Numbered from the stretch's first letter, positions 18,095 to 27,405 are shown. The stretch is DNA of 64,000 bases from Bryobacter sp. (GCA_022843625.1 JALHNH010000036.1:1-64000); one strand, 5' to 3'. The notes: generated by a model not told the origin, from the letters alone. Numbers and translations are program-made.

Positions 18095-20251
18095 CTACTT
18101 CATCAGCCAAATGTTAGCCGTCTCTTCATTTACCGAGAACACAATCCTGTCCCGGGCAAGCCCTCGATCCTTTTGTGCGAGGGCAGTGATCAGCCGTTTG
18201 TCTCCGTGGATGCGAGCGATCTCTTTTCTCTCCCCCACCAGGCGGGCTGTCACAGGATCGAATTGCTGTCCCCACAAACTTCGAACCGCGTTGGGGCCAT
18301 CATCAAAATAAAGCCATTCCCCATTGGGCGACCACAATGGGGTCAATCCTGTTCCTACTGCAATCCAGTCTTTGCGAGTTAACTTTCCTGCGCGCCGGAA
18401 TGGAGCCACAAAGATCCTGTAAGTGTCCTCCCCCCGCCTGACAGCAACAAAGGCAATCCAGCGGTTTGTGCCGTCGAGGCTGGCATTCAAGACCCGCATG
18501 GAAGCATCCTGCACGATCTCGGTGGCTGCACCGCCTGCGAAGTCCTTAAGCCAAATATGGTTTCCTTCAAGATCTCCATAGAGGAACGACTTTTTGTCCG
18601 CAGTTTCATCCATAAAGGTGCAATCTGTACAAAGGCTGTCTACCTTTCCGGAGCTAAGATCCATGCGGCGGTAGTCCCATTTCTTCTCCGTGGACCATTT
18701 GTAGAAGAGCGTCTGGCCATCGGGACTCAGTCTGGGAAAGGACTCCCAGTCATTGGTTGCCGTCAGTTGGCGTTCTACTCCCGTTTCGCGGTTGAGCAGG
18801 AAGAGATCGCCAGCTTCACCCTTACGCCACGAAGTATAGGCGAGCATTTTCCCGTCAGCGGACACTGTGACAAATTGTTCGCTTGTTTTTGCCTGGGTCA
18901 GGCGGTGAATCTCACCTTGCACTGTGCCTTTATTGACATCGACCGGGATTTCGTAAACATCGATGTTACGGCTCACAACTGCGGCGGCAATGCGGCCCGT
19001 TGAAGACGTGCTGGCCTGTCGAACGTGATCGCTCATCATCGTTACTCGCTCCGGCGGAAACTGGGGTTTCCAATCTGGTGAGAACCGGATTCTCCACAGA
19101 TTGGCTCCGTCCTTCGTGCGCGCACTAAAAACCACACTCTGGTCCTCAAAGTAATCGGGAGTCCAGGTATGCCAGGTTTTGGGGATGTCCACTAGATTGG
19201 CTTTCATCAAGCCCTCATGAACCCCGAGAGGCTTCACCCATGTCCCATCGCGTGGCGTTAGCCACCAGTCCATTTCTCCTTTTGGCAATCTGCCTGTCAC
19301 GATGAGAAAGTCATTTCCAGCCCACACTGCGCTGCCGGCTATCAATTCCGGACGCAATGAGCGTGGCTCACCGCCCGCCGACGCTACCACCCACGAGGAA
19401 GGGGCTGACCGGATTCCGGTATTGTCAGATTCTGCGGCCTTGGAATAAGCGATCCATTCGCCGTCTGGTGAATAACGCGGTAGTACTCCGTCTTTAGCGA
19501 TCAATCGCGCCGGGCCACCCAACAGCGGCACCACATAGATTCCTCGAGGTACCCGATTCGACTCAAACGCAACCTGATCTCCTTTTGGTGAAATCACCGG
19601 GGCCACATCCCGGGAGGCTTCCTGGGTTAAGCGTAATGCCTGACCTCCTTCAATTGGTTGAACATAAATATCCAAGTTGTCCGGGTCCATCCGATTCGAA
19701 GCAAAAGCCAGAAACTTGCCGTCAGCAGAAATATCGGGCCATGCCGTAAACCCGGTGTCTGAAGTCAGGCGTGCCATGCTGGCGAGCGGCATTTCCCGGG
19801 TGGCTGGGCCTCTCCGCAGAAATGCCATCATCGTCGTCAGGCATCCCAGAACCACAAAAGCGGCTGCGGCGACACGCCATCGAGTTACCCACGGAGATGG
19901 GGTGATATCTGTCTTGGCTGCAGGAAGAGGAGTGTCTCTCTGAAGGGTGACTTCTCCGATGAACCGGTAGCCCCGGCTGAAGACGGTCTGGATATAAAGC
20001 GGTTCCTCGGCATTGTCTTCAAGGGCCCGGCGAATCTTTCGAATGGCAGTGTTGATGCCATCCGCCGCTTCAACGAACTTGTCCTTACCCCACACTCGTT
20101 CGGCAATCTCTTCGCGAGCCACCACTCGTTCCCTTTCCTCGATCAGGTAAAGCAGGATATCAAGCGGAATCTTTTCCAGCTTCAAGTGCTGCTCTCCGCA
20201 ATAAAGCTGTCGCAATTTCTCGTCGATCCGGAATGGCCCAAAGGTGATCAT
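18095..20251 (-). CDS. Transmembrane one-component regulator: winged-helix DNA-binding domain plus TolB-like propeller
   Basis: 718 residues in three parts. Residues 1-100 are an OmpR/CadC-type winged helix (LEKIPLDILLYLIEERERVV, INTAIRKIRRALEDN, FSRGYRFIGEV). A single membrane helix is at about 125-145 (WRVAAAAFVVLGCLTTMMAFL). Residues 150-718 are PD40/TolB-like blades (SPDGEWIAYSK, SADGKMLAYTSW, SPDGQTLFYKW). In this architecture the cytoplasmic wHTH senses through the extracytoplasmic propeller. The family is expanded in Acidobacteriota and its signals are unknown. It is divergent from the exported TPR gene at 20369. An 18 bp palindrome in the shared intergenic region is a plausible operator. 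Confidence 0.88.
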   Translation of the reverse strand: MITFGPFRIDEKLRQLYCGEQHLKLEKIPLDILLYLIEERERVVAREEIAERVWGKDKFVEAADGINTAIRKIRRALEDNAEEPLYIQTVFSRGYRFIGEVTLQRDTPLPAAKTDITPSPWVTRWRVAAAAFVVLGCLTTMMAFLRRGPATREMPLASMARLTSDTGFTAWPDISADGKFLAFASNRMDPDNLDIYVQPIEGGQALRLTQEASRDVAPVISPKGDQVAFESNRVPRGIYVVPLLGGPARLIAKDGVLPRYSPDGEWIAYSKAAESDNTGIRSAPSSWVVASAGGEPRSLRPELIAGSAVWAGNDFLIVTGRLPKGEMDWWLTPRDGTWVKPLGVHEGLMKANLVDIPKTWHTWTPDYFEDQSVVFSARTKDGANLWRIRFSPDWKPQFPPERVTMMSDHVRQASTSSTGRIAAAVVSRNIDVYEIPVDVNKGTVQGEIHRLTQAKTSEQFVTVSADGKMLAYTSWRKGEAGDLFLLNRETGVERQLTATNDWESFPRLSPDGQTLFYKWSTEKKWDYRRMDLSSGKVDSLCTDCTFMDETADKKSFLYGDLEGNHIWLKDFAGGAATEIVQDASMRVLNASLDGTNRWIAFVAVRRGEDTYRIFVAPFRRAGKLTRKDWIAVGTGLTPLWSPNGEWLYFDDGPNAVRSLWGQQFDPVTARLVGERKEIARIHGDKRLITALAQKDRGLARDRIVFSVNEETANIWLMK

Positions 20252-20289
20252 GTCGGCTAAAGTGTTTTGTCCTCAAGAGTATATGACTT

Positions 20290-20320
20290 CTTCAGAAGCT
20301 TCTGAAGGTCGATTCAGAAG
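20290..20320. promoter_or_regulatory. Palindromic putative operator between the wHTH-TolB regulator and the TPR gene
   Basis: A perfect 18 bp palindrome, CTTCAGAAGCTTCTGAAG, occupies 20290-20307. A third half-site TTCAGAAG follows at 20313-20320. It lies in the 117 bp between the divergent starts at 20251 and 20369. Binding by the adjacent winged-helix protein is inference from position only. Confidence 0.5.
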
Positions 20321-20368
20321 TCCTCCATTGTCTGCATAGGCTTGCGGGTTGACACTGGCAAAACTTCC

Positions 20369-21268
20369 ATGCAAACCAACAAAACTGCCAGTATTGTGCT
20401 GCTCGCCCTGTCTCTGATCAAGCTTCCCGCGCCAGTGCGAGCGGCTGCAGATTGGGCTTCATTATATAGGACTGGAGAAGAAAAGCTGAAAGAAGGGCTG
20501 ATCGAGGAAGCACAGCGTCACCTTTCCCGAGCGCTTTCCACCGCTGAGTCCAGCCGCGCCATTCCGGAAAATATTGCTGTGATCCATGATGCGATGGGTC
20601 GTACCTGGTTCCGGGCTGGGAGGTTCATGCAGGCAGTGGCTTCTTTTGAAAAAGCACTGAAGCTATCCATGCAACCCGCTGCCCGAGTGCCGATCCTTTG
20701 TAATGCTGCCCAGTCTTACCGCGAGGCTGGCGATGCTACAAAGTCAGAGAAACACCTGCGGGAAGCCTTAGCGCTTGCCCCTTCAGAGCCTCATGCATGG
20801 CGATTGCTTGGAAGCGTCCTGATCCGGCAACGAAAATTTTCCGAAGCCGAAGCCGCAGAGAGGAAGGCATTTACTTTGGGCGATTCAACCATAGCGATCG
20901 CCGTCTGGAGCGATCTGGCCATGATTCATGAAGCCCGCGGCAACCACGCCGAATCAGCCAACGATCTTAGAGCCGCCATCGCCCTGGCACAACCAGGCTA
21001 CGAGCGGGCCAGACTGCTCAGCAACCTGGGTGCAGCCCAACTGAAGCTGGGAAGGGCAGACGATGGGCTTCTTCAACTCAGCAAGTCCCTCGCGGAAATG
21101 GAAGCGGCAGTGGGGCCGCAGCATCCCGATTTAGCTGGCATTCTCGAACTCTATGCCACCGCGCTCCGGGGAAACCGTCGTAAGCCGGAAGCCGAACAGG
21201 CAGCGCGTCGCGCCAAAGAGATTCGCTCTTTGCTGGATGCAACAGTCGACTGGCGTGAACTCAAGTAG
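20369..21268 (+). CDS. Exported tetratricopeptide-repeat protein
   Basis: 299 residues: a signal peptide (MQTNKTASIVLLALSLIKLPAPVRA), then about five to six TPR units, e.g. EKLKEGLIEEAQRHLSRALS, RFMQAVASFEKALKL, RKFSEAEAAERKAF, RADDGLLQLSKSL. No catalytic domain is visible. Such proteins usually scaffold other proteins. The gene is divergent from the wHTH-TolB regulator and shares its palindromic intergenic region, so it is a likely target. ATG 20369 puts the signal at the N-terminus; a TTG at 20342 is in frame but less likely. It converges on the penicillin acylase gene 4 bp away. Confidence 0.85.
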   Translation: MQTNKTASIVLLALSLIKLPAPVRAAADWASLYRTGEEKLKEGLIEEAQRHLSRALSTAESSRAIPENIAVIHDAMGRTWFRAGRFMQAVASFEKALKLSMQPAARVPILCNAAQSYREAGDATKSEKHLREALALAPSEPHAWRLLGSVLIRQRKFSEAEAAERKAFTLGDSTIAIAVWSDLAMIHEARGNHAESANDLRAAIALAQPGYERARLLSNLGAAQLKLGRADDGLLQLSKSLAEMEAAVGPQHPDLAGILELYATALRGNRRKPEAEQAARRAKEIRSLLDATVDWRELK

Positions 21269-21272
21269 AGAT

Positions 21273-23387
21273 CTATGGTTGTACGGTCTCGCGGACTTCG
21301 AGATTCGCTTCGATCTCTTTGCGGGTGCGCCAGATGGGATGTAGTTTCTTGTCGACCATCATCTGCAATTGGTCGTCTATGTGTTTACTCCCCGGTTGGC
21401 TTGCGTTGCCGTAGCCGAGCAGGCAGTTCGCCTTCTGGGGTGTACTGAATTCGACTGCACAGACGAAGGTTTCGCCATGCGTGGGGTAGAAGCGACTACC
21501 CTTCTTTTTGGCAAAGGTCATGGTGCGGAAGAGTCCCAGGCGGCCCGCGCCGCCGTTGCCGGGGATGTCTTTGTTGCCTCGCTCAAAGCGGTACACATCC
21601 CCGTAAGGGACATCCAGGGCGTTGTAGTTCTTGAGCGTGTCCTCGGCCGCTAGCTTGAGCGCGTCGTAAGCTGCTGGCAGGTCGGCGATGCCGTACGACG
21701 AGTTCAGCACGTCAGCCGGATTGTAGGGGACGCGGAGCCTTGAGTTTATAAAGTCTCCGGTGCCGAAATACTTGTCGCTGAAGGATTGAAACAGTACAGC
21801 GCCACGGCTGGTGCTGTCGAGATGCCGGTCCCAGGTGGTGAGCACAGCCAGGGCTCGCCTGGTGAGGTCGTCAGTGACGGTGGAGGATCCCTTGAGCAAG
21901 TCGGGAAGAACGGCATCGGCTAGCTCTGCGCGCGTGTCGTGTTTGTAGCCAAGCAGTTCGTCGTAGGTGATCGACTTGTCCTCAGAAATCATGCGAAGGC
22001 TGCGCTTGGTGCGAAAGGTAACGGGGCGCGTGTTGGCCGGGGCGACATTCGGCGAGTAGCTCGATGGGTTGACCTGAGGCAGCGTGAAATGCCAGGGCTG
22101 TTCGTTGGCGTTCTGGTTGAAGCCGGAAGCCGGGTCTTCCGATTGCGGGAGTTCTTCGAGCTTCAGATAGTCGGTCCAAAGGTAAGTTGACGTGTCGCCA
22201 GGGAGCACCTTCGAGTAGGTGTCCCAGTCCCCGGTTTTACGACGAGGAATTGTGCCGTTGGAGATCAGATAGATGTGGCCTTGATCGTCGGCGTAGTTCG
22301 CGTTCCACATCGGTACTGCAGTCATGCGGAGAGCGTCTTTAAACTCAGCCAACGTGGTTGCGCCACCCATCCGATACCACTGCTCCAGCATCCTGGGGCG
22401 GTCAATTCCCGCGACGCGCATCGCTACAGTGACTCCCAGGTTGTCATAAACAACAGGGCCGTGAATGGATTGCCGGCTGGTGAGTGTTTCCGTTTTGAGG
22501 GTGCCGTCTGGCTGCTTGATCCTGATGGTGGAGTTAGTTGTAGTGAAGTCTTTCCAGGCTCCGTCGAACATGTACTGGTTGCCTTTGACGGTGAGCTTAT
22601 AGAAATCGACAGTGTCGATGGTGTTGACGGTGCGGCCCCAGCCTGTCCGCTTGTTGAAGCCTACGACAGGAGTGGGAAAGCCGATCTGCGGTGCGCCGTA
22701 GAGGTCGTAATTGGGGCCAGTGAGGTGCACTTCCATGTAAGAGTAAAACCCGTCCCAGGCAAGGTGGGGATTGATGATCAGCATGGCCTTACCGGAGGCC
22801 GAGCGCGAGGGGCCAACCGTCCAGGTGTTGGAGCCAGCATCGGCAGGAGGATCGGGAATAGCTCGTTCCAGAGCGGCTCTGGTGCGGGCGCTGACGAGTG
22901 GAGCGATCTCGGTGCGCATGCGGTTCATCGAGCCCATGTACATGTAGTGGACTGCGCGAAGAGTATGGCCAACGACGTCGACTCCGCTAACGGGGAGAAC
23001 CTGGCGGAACTGGGGACTGACGTGGTTGGGATGAGCCTTGGCATGAGCATTGATTCCCCGGGCGAACGCGTCGATGTACTTGCGGAATTCGGGTGTTTGG
23101 GCGGCATACCATTCGCGCGCGCGAGCCGGGACGCCGTTGGTGTGGAGCCAGCGATCAAGAGCAACCTTGTCTTCACCCCAGTATTCAGCTCCACGGCCCC
23201 GCGATTCGCCGTAAAGGCTAAGCAGAAGGTCGGCCTGGTTCTGCATCTGTGCGTAGCCGTGAGCGTAGAACATCTCTTCGGTGGTCTTGGCGAAGATGTG
23301 TGGGACACCGAATTTGTCCCAGAGGATTTCCGGGCCGGCGGCCGCGAGCAGAGTGGCGGCGAGAAGAAGGATGGAGGCGCTGCGCAT
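21273..23387 (-). CDS. Penicillin acylase family N-terminal nucleophile hydrolase, exported
   Basis: 704 residues, close to the usual length of the family. Signal MRSASILLLAATLLAAAG is followed by the alpha chain opening ILWDKFGVPHIFAKT. The processing site and new N-terminal nucleophile are at S186 in ADAGSNTWTVGPSRS, so the precursor should self-cleave between G185 and S186. The beta chain carries LIINPHLAW, VGFNKRTGWGRT and, late, the GGAGRLG region. Family members cleave amides, for example beta-lactam side chains, acyl-homoserine lactones and other N-acyl compounds. Substrate here is unknown; the genome type suggests cyclic lipopeptide or AHL acylase activity at best as a guess. Confidence 0.9.
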   Translation of the reverse strand: MRSASILLLAATLLAAAGPEILWDKFGVPHIFAKTTEEMFYAHGYAQMQNQADLLLSLYGESRGRGAEYWGEDKVALDRWLHTNGVPARAREWYAAQTPEFRKYIDAFARGINAHAKAHPNHVSPQFRQVLPVSGVDVVGHTLRAVHYMYMGSMNRMRTEIAPLVSARTRAALERAIPDPPADAGSNTWTVGPSRSASGKAMLIINPHLAWDGFYSYMEVHLTGPNYDLYGAPQIGFPTPVVGFNKRTGWGRTVNTIDTVDFYKLTVKGNQYMFDGAWKDFTTTNSTIRIKQPDGTLKTETLTSRQSIHGPVVYDNLGVTVAMRVAGIDRPRMLEQWYRMGGATTLAEFKDALRMTAVPMWNANYADDQGHIYLISNGTIPRRKTGDWDTYSKVLPGDTSTYLWTDYLKLEELPQSEDPASGFNQNANEQPWHFTLPQVNPSSYSPNVAPANTRPVTFRTKRSLRMISEDKSITYDELLGYKHDTRAELADAVLPDLLKGSSTVTDDLTRRALAVLTTWDRHLDSTSRGAVLFQSFSDKYFGTGDFINSRLRVPYNPADVLNSSYGIADLPAAYDALKLAAEDTLKNYNALDVPYGDVYRFERGNKDIPGNGGAGRLGLFRTMTFAKKKGSRFYPTHGETFVCAVEFSTPQKANCLLGYGNASQPGSKHIDDQLQMMVDKKLHPIWRTRKEIEANLEVRETVQP

Positions 23388-23423
23388 GATTCAGGTTAGT
23401 GTATCGCAAGGTATCCTTTCCTC

Positions 23424-24035
23424 ATGCATGATCTACGTCTTGGTGTATTGAAGTTTCAGCGGCATGTTTATCCGCACAAGAAGGCGCTTTTTCAGAAACT
23501 GGCGAAAGGACAGACTCCTCAGGCCTTGTTCATTACCTGCGCGGATTCACGAGTGGAACCTTCCCTGATCGTGCAGACCGATCCAGGCCAGTTGTTTGTC
23601 GATCGTAACCCGGGAAATTTCATCCCTCCTTTTCATGGCGAAAATGCAAGCGAAGCCGCGGGGATTCAGTATGCACTTGATGTTTTGAAGATCCGCAACA
23701 TTGTCATTTGCGGCCATACCGATTGCGGTGCGATGAAAGCAGTCTTGGATCCTGAGTCGGCTGAAGAGTTGAGGTGTGTGAAGAAGTGGCTCGTGAACGG
23801 CAAGGATGCCCGCAAGCGCACGATGGCGAAAAAGTTGCCGAAAGAAAGGCAATTGCAGGACGTCATCGAGCGCAACGTGGTCGTTCAAATGGAGCACTTG
23901 CGGACTTATCCAAGTGTGTCGCGTGCGCTCGCGGCCGGAGAGCTTGAGATTGCAGGTTGGGTCTACGATATCGAGCACGGCAAGGTGCTTGAGTATCATG
24001 CCGATACCGATGAGTTCCGCGTGCTAGGTCGCTAG
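23424..24035 (+). CDS. Beta-class carbonic anhydrase
   Basis: 203 residues, cytoplasmic. Zinc ligands are C39 (in ITCADSR, with D41 and R43 forming the catalytic dyad), H98 and C101 (in CGHTDCGAM), the complete beta-class set. It interconverts CO2 and bicarbonate. The start ATG 23424 gives the normal N-terminus (LGVLKFQRHVYPHKKALFQ) and lies 36 bp from the divergent penicillin acylase start. It overlaps the 3' end of the convergent Tat-exported protein by 12 bp. No SulP-type transporter is adjacent. Confidence 0.95.
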   Translation: MHDLRLGVLKFQRHVYPHKKALFQKLAKGQTPQALFITCADSRVEPSLIVQTDPGQLFVDRNPGNFIPPFHGENASEAAGIQYALDVLKIRNIVICGHTDCGAMKAVLDPESAEELRCVKKWLVNGKDARKRTMAKKLPKERQLQDVIERNVVVQMEHLRTYPSVSRALAAGELEIAGWVYDIEHGKVLEYHADTDEFRVLGR

Positions 24036-25538
24036 TTCCACCCACTCGATTCTTGTCGACGCCAGAGCGGTAACCTCGACTACCGTTTCGCCTTGCTCCA
24101 AAGTGCTCGCTGGAACGGTGTACTCGTAGATTTTTGTGTTCGGGCCAGGCTGGATCGGATCTACCGGTTGGCCGTTGCCTGTTTCGGCGTTGTTCACGCG
24201 CACTTTAACGCTAGGGTTGGTGAGGCCGAGGCGGACCTTTGCATTCGATGGCTTAGGGCCGGTCAATAGTCGAAAGGCCCTCCAGGCGTTGGCTTCGAGA
24301 TTCACTGGCAGTGCGTGATTTGGGACTTCCCCCGGTGCCCATGTGTCTTTATAGGTCACCACGTGGCGGCGAGGTTTGCCCGGGTCTGTGAGTTGAGTCA
24401 ACAGTTCTGGATACCTCTTGTTGTCGTCCAGGGCCGTGTCGGAATCCATGTAGTTGAACAGATAGATTTTGCTCGCTCCCATGTGGAGGTAGGCGAGCAC
24501 TGAGCCCCTGGCTGTTTCAATCGAATTGGATTGATACGTGCGGTTGCCCGTGCCTACCGAGCCTTGAAAGGCATTGCAGCCCAACTCGAGCCCGGCAGCT
24601 AGCGTGGTTGCTTTGGGGAGTAGTTTGCGCCACTCGTCAATCGGCATGTTGTTGTCTACCGTGCGCCAGAAGTTGGTTGGGGTGACGTAGTTGACCAGGT
24701 TCAAGTGTGCCCAGGCTTCGGCGTCCATGCCCAGTCGCTTTGAGGTGCCCGGTGTCGATGGGACCCTGACAGCAAGGCCAATTTTGTGTCCCCTTCTGCG
24801 CTGCCAGAGGTTCAGGAGCTTGCGCACTTCGGCATGGAAATCCGTAAGGATCTTCGCGTCTTCGTGGCCGGGCCGGAAGTGGAAGCCGAAGCGCATCCAG
24901 TCGAGTTCGAGTGTGTCGAAGTCGTAGCGCTCGCAGACTTCTTCGATGTAGCGGAACTCGTAATCGCGGACTTGCCTGTGGCCGTAATCAAGAGCCTTGT
25001 CGCGCTGCTCTCCGCGGTAAGGCACGCGCCGGTATTGTTTGTTGTCGCGCCAGAAGGCCGAGTGCATGGGGTGATCTTCTTTGTCGACCTCATGGAGGTC
25101 GTTCATGCGGACGCTCACCCAGGGGGACATCTTCTGCTTCCGGATCTCCGGGATCCAGATTGCGTAGAGATCGAGCTTGTCTTCATTCATCTGCCAGGCG
25201 CAGCGGATCCATTCAAACCAGGTTTGGCGGGCGGCTTCGGGGAGCGGTTTCAGAAAGGGTTGCTGGGGCCCACCAGTTGGATCAAAGCCGGTCCACCAGG
25301 CTTCGCGATGCTTTGAGGGGAAGCTGGATCGCATGGCATTGACGTTGAGGACAAGCTCGGCTACCTGGGTGTTCGCGTATTGGTCTACCCATTGGCGGAT
25401 GAGTTCATGAGTCAGTCGCTGCTTGCGGCGGTTCACGAAGAAGTGGTTGGCGTCTTCGTTGAGCGTCAGTAGCCTTGCGGGTGTCGGAGCAGCGGCGAGG
25501 ATGGAAGGCGTAGCCAGTAGCTGTCGGCGGGAGAGCAT
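24024..25538 (-). CDS. Tat-exported glycoside-hydrolase-like TIM-barrel protein
   Basis: 504 residues beginning MLSRRQLLATPSILAAA, a Tat-style signal. The body resembles glycoside-hydrolase-like barrel families (GHL/DUF4015-like): VSVRMNDLHEVD, YEFRYIEEVCERYDFDTLELDWMRF, GLAVRVPSTP, WRKLLPKATTLAAGLELGC, ASKIYLFNYMDSD. A C-terminal beta domain spans about 430-504. An acidic residue after the fourth strand (LELDWMRF) is in a place where such barrels carry a catalytic or structural acid. Substrate unknown; probably polysaccharide related. I cannot assign it to a numbered GH family with certainty. Confidence 0.68.
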   Translation of the reverse strand: MLSRRQLLATPSILAAAPTPARLLTLNEDANHFFVNRRKQRLTHELIRQWVDQYANTQVAELVLNVNAMRSSFPSKHREAWWTGFDPTGGPQQPFLKPLPEAARQTWFEWIRCAWQMNEDKLDLYAIWIPEIRKQKMSPWVSVRMNDLHEVDKEDHPMHSAFWRDNKQYRRVPYRGEQRDKALDYGHRQVRDYEFRYIEEVCERYDFDTLELDWMRFGFHFRPGHEDAKILTDFHAEVRKLLNLWQRRRGHKIGLAVRVPSTPGTSKRLGMDAEAWAHLNLVNYVTPTNFWRTVDNNMPIDEWRKLLPKATTLAAGLELGCNAFQGSVGTGNRTYQSNSIETARGSVLAYLHMGASKIYLFNYMDSDTALDDNKRYPELLTQLTDPGKPRRHVVTYKDTWAPGEVPNHALPVNLEANAWRAFRLLTGPKPSNAKVRLGLTNPSVKVRVNNAETGNGQPVDPIQPGPNTKIYEYTVPASTLEQGETVVEVTALASTRIEWVELAT

Positions 25539-25570
25539 CAGTTAGTAGGCTATCTTGAATCTCACCTCAA

Positions 25571-26422
25571 TTAGGGGTTGGTCTTGAGTTTGATCCAGTT
25601 GCGAGTTGGCAGCGGCAGCACGCCGGTAAGGGCGCGCGCAAGGACGGGGTCTTCTGTTGCGGTGATGAAGATCCAGACTTCTGCATTTGTGGAGTGAGCG
25701 CCCAGTGGGATGCTGCGGCGACTTTCGTCTGCGGTGCTTAGCGGCTTGATGGAATCGCCATCAATCAGGAAGGCGTAGATCTGATTCTGATCCGCCACTT
25801 TGAGCACCAGATTGCCGTTGAAAATCTCGATCGCCGGCCTTGAGCCCACAGCGGCCAGTTTGGCCGGTTGTGGTGCACTTCGCTCTCTCAGGGAATTGGA
25901 GGTCACTTCTGCGACCGCCTCCTGACGTGCAAGATCTGCGATCGCAGGAACTGGGGCTTGAGGCGGCTCGACGGGCTTGGCCTCTCGCTTCTCCAGTTTC
26001 GATTCGGGGATGACGGCAGGAGCTTTCATAACTGCTCGCGCTTTTGGGGCCGGCTTGGCTTCAGGCAATGGAATGGACTGTTGTGGCTTGGTTGCTACTG
26101 CCACCGTTTCCAGAGCGGGTTGTTCTGGTTTGGGCCAATAGGCTATGCTAGCGGCCCCGATCATCAGGCAACTGGCAAGCGCGGCCCAGATCCAGTAGTT
26201 GGGTCTGGTCTGCTCTGCTGGTGCTTTTGTGCGTATGGCGTGGAGCAGGCCTTGCCGCACGAGCTTGCTAGTGAGGGCGGCACGAAGTGGTTCTTCTTCA
26301 GCCATTGCATCAAAAATCGCCTGATTATTTAGGGCAGCTTCGTTGAGACGCCTTGTTTCTTCTTTTGTCAGGGTGCCGGCGGCGTAGGCGCTGAGCAGCG
26401 CTTGCATTTCGGGATCGATCAT
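25571..26422 (-). CDS. Membrane-anchored anti-sigma-factor-like protein
   Basis: 283 residues. Residues 1-70 are a small helical cytoplasmic domain (DPEMQALLSAYAAGTLTKEETRRL ... LRQGLLHAIRT-like), followed by one membrane helix at about 75-96 (YWIWAALASCLMIGAASIAYW). A long Pro/Ala/Lys-rich linker follows, then a C-terminal extracytoplasmic beta domain (IEIFNGNLVLKVADQNQIYAFLIDG). It overlaps the ECF sigma gene by ATGA (start within the sigma stop), the classical anti-sigma arrangement. It lacks the HxxxCxxC zinc motif of ZAS-type anti-sigma factors, so the anti-sigma role rests on context and topology. Confidence 0.68.
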   Translation of the reverse strand: MIDPEMQALLSAYAAGTLTKEETRRLNEAALNNQAIFDAMAEEEPLRAALTSKLVRQGLLHAIRTKAPAEQTRPNYWIWAALASCLMIGAASIAYWPKPEQPALETVAVATKPQQSIPLPEAKPAPKARAVMKAPAVIPESKLEKREAKPVEPPQAPVPAIADLARQEAVAEVTSNSLRERSAPQPAKLAAVGSRPAIEIFNGNLVLKVADQNQIYAFLIDGDSIKPLSTADESRRSIPLGAHSTNAEVWIFITATEDPVLARALTGVLPLPTRNWIKLKTNP

Positions 26423-26913
26423 TGCGGCCTCCTGATTTTGTTCATGATATGCTTCAGATCCTCGCGGCAGCGCGCTTCCCAGGTATAGACGGTATTGATA
26501 TTGCTGGCACCAAGGGCCTGCTGGATTTCAGGAAAGGACAGGCCCTCGAGCTTCATGCGGAAGATGTCGCGGCAGCGTTCCCCAAGTTTGGGCAGTGCCT
26601 GATGGAGTTGGTCGACGAGTTCTTTCTGTTCGAGGTCGAGGACGAGGTTGACCTGATGATCGGGGATCGGTTGCTCGTCGATGTCGACGGAACGGTTTTC
26701 GCCCCGGCGGGCTGATTTGCGGGCCTGGGACACGAGTTTGAAACGTGTGATCTGGAGGGCGAGCGGGATCAGTTCGGTGAGTTCCGATACGTGAGCGTAT
26801 TTTTGATGGAGCACGAGCATGACCTCCTGGGCGACGTCTTCGGCTATCTGCCTCCCATAACGAGATGCCGCGAAGGAGAGAATCCTTTCACGTAATGTCG
26901 CGAGCACGTCCAT
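26419..26913 (-). CDS. ECF-type RNA polymerase sigma factor
   Basis: 164 residues, starting MDVLATLRERILSFAASRYG. Region 2 reads IAEDVAQEVMLVLHQKYAHV ... LALQITRFKLVSQARKSARR. Region 4 reads ALPKLGERCRDIFRMKLEGLSFPEIQQALG with a helix-turn-helix. Typical ECF length. It is followed by a membrane protein overlapping by 4 bp that probably holds it inactive. It is divergent from a Fur-family gene with only 24 bp between the starts. ATG 26913 was chosen because longer forms add residues not seen in ECF factors. Confidence 0.88.
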   Translation of the reverse strand: MDVLATLRERILSFAASRYGRQIAEDVAQEVMLVLHQKYAHVSELTELIPLALQITRFKLVSQARKSARRGENRSVDIDEQPIPDHQVNLVLDLEQKELVDQLHQALPKLGERCRDIFRMKLEGLSFPEIQQALGASNINTVYTWEARCREDLKHIMNKIRRPQ

Positions 26914-26937
26914 AATGTGAGAATAGAGGAAGATCCC

Positions 26938-27393
26938 ATGGAAATGACACGCTCTCTCAAAGAACGTGGTGTGAGGCTTACCCGCCAACGCCAGGTTCTA
27001 CTCAATCTGATCGATCAGAGTGGGCAGCACCTTGATGCTGAAACTCTTTATTTGAGAGCTCGTGAAACGGATCCGAAGCTGAACCGTGTAACCGTCTACC
27101 GCACGCTCAAGATGTTGAAGGAATCGGGACTTGTCGATGAGCTGGACTTGCTGCACAAGGACGGCGACCAACATTACTACGAGACGCGAATGAAGCGTGA
27201 GCATGCTCACGTGATCTGTCTGCGTTGCGGCAAGGTGGAAGAGTATTTTGGAGAGCCGCTGGCAAGGTTGCGCAAAGAAGTGGAAGAGACGTTCGGGTTT
27301 GAAATTCTGCTGGTGAGGACGGAGATCGGCGGGTATTGTTCGCATTGTCAGGCGCTGCGGGCCGAGGAAATGGAACAAGCCAAAAGCGCTTAG
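26938..27393 (+). CDS. Fur-family metalloregulator
   Basis: 151 residues. The winged helix is at about 5-80 (GVRLTRQRQVLLNLI, LNRVTVYRTLKMLKESGLVDEL). The dimer and metal part has HYYETRMKREHAHVICLRCG, supplying the regulatory His cluster and the first CxxC, and GGYCSHCQ, the second CxxC of the structural zinc site. It could be Fur, PerR or Zur; the residues seen do not decide. AGAGGA lies upstream of ATG 26938. It is followed by the FHA-GAF-phosphatase gene after 12 bp and diverges from the ECF sigma gene, so metal or peroxide control of this cluster is possible. Confidence 0.9.
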   Translation: MEMTRSLKERGVRLTRQRQVLLNLIDQSGQHLDAETLYLRARETDPKLNRVTVYRTLKMLKESGLVDELDLLHKDGDQHYYETRMKREHAHVICLRCGKVEEYFGEPLARLRKEVEETFGFEILLVRTEIGGYCSHCQALRAEEMEQAKSA

Positions 27394-27405
27394 GATTGAA
27401 GGTTA

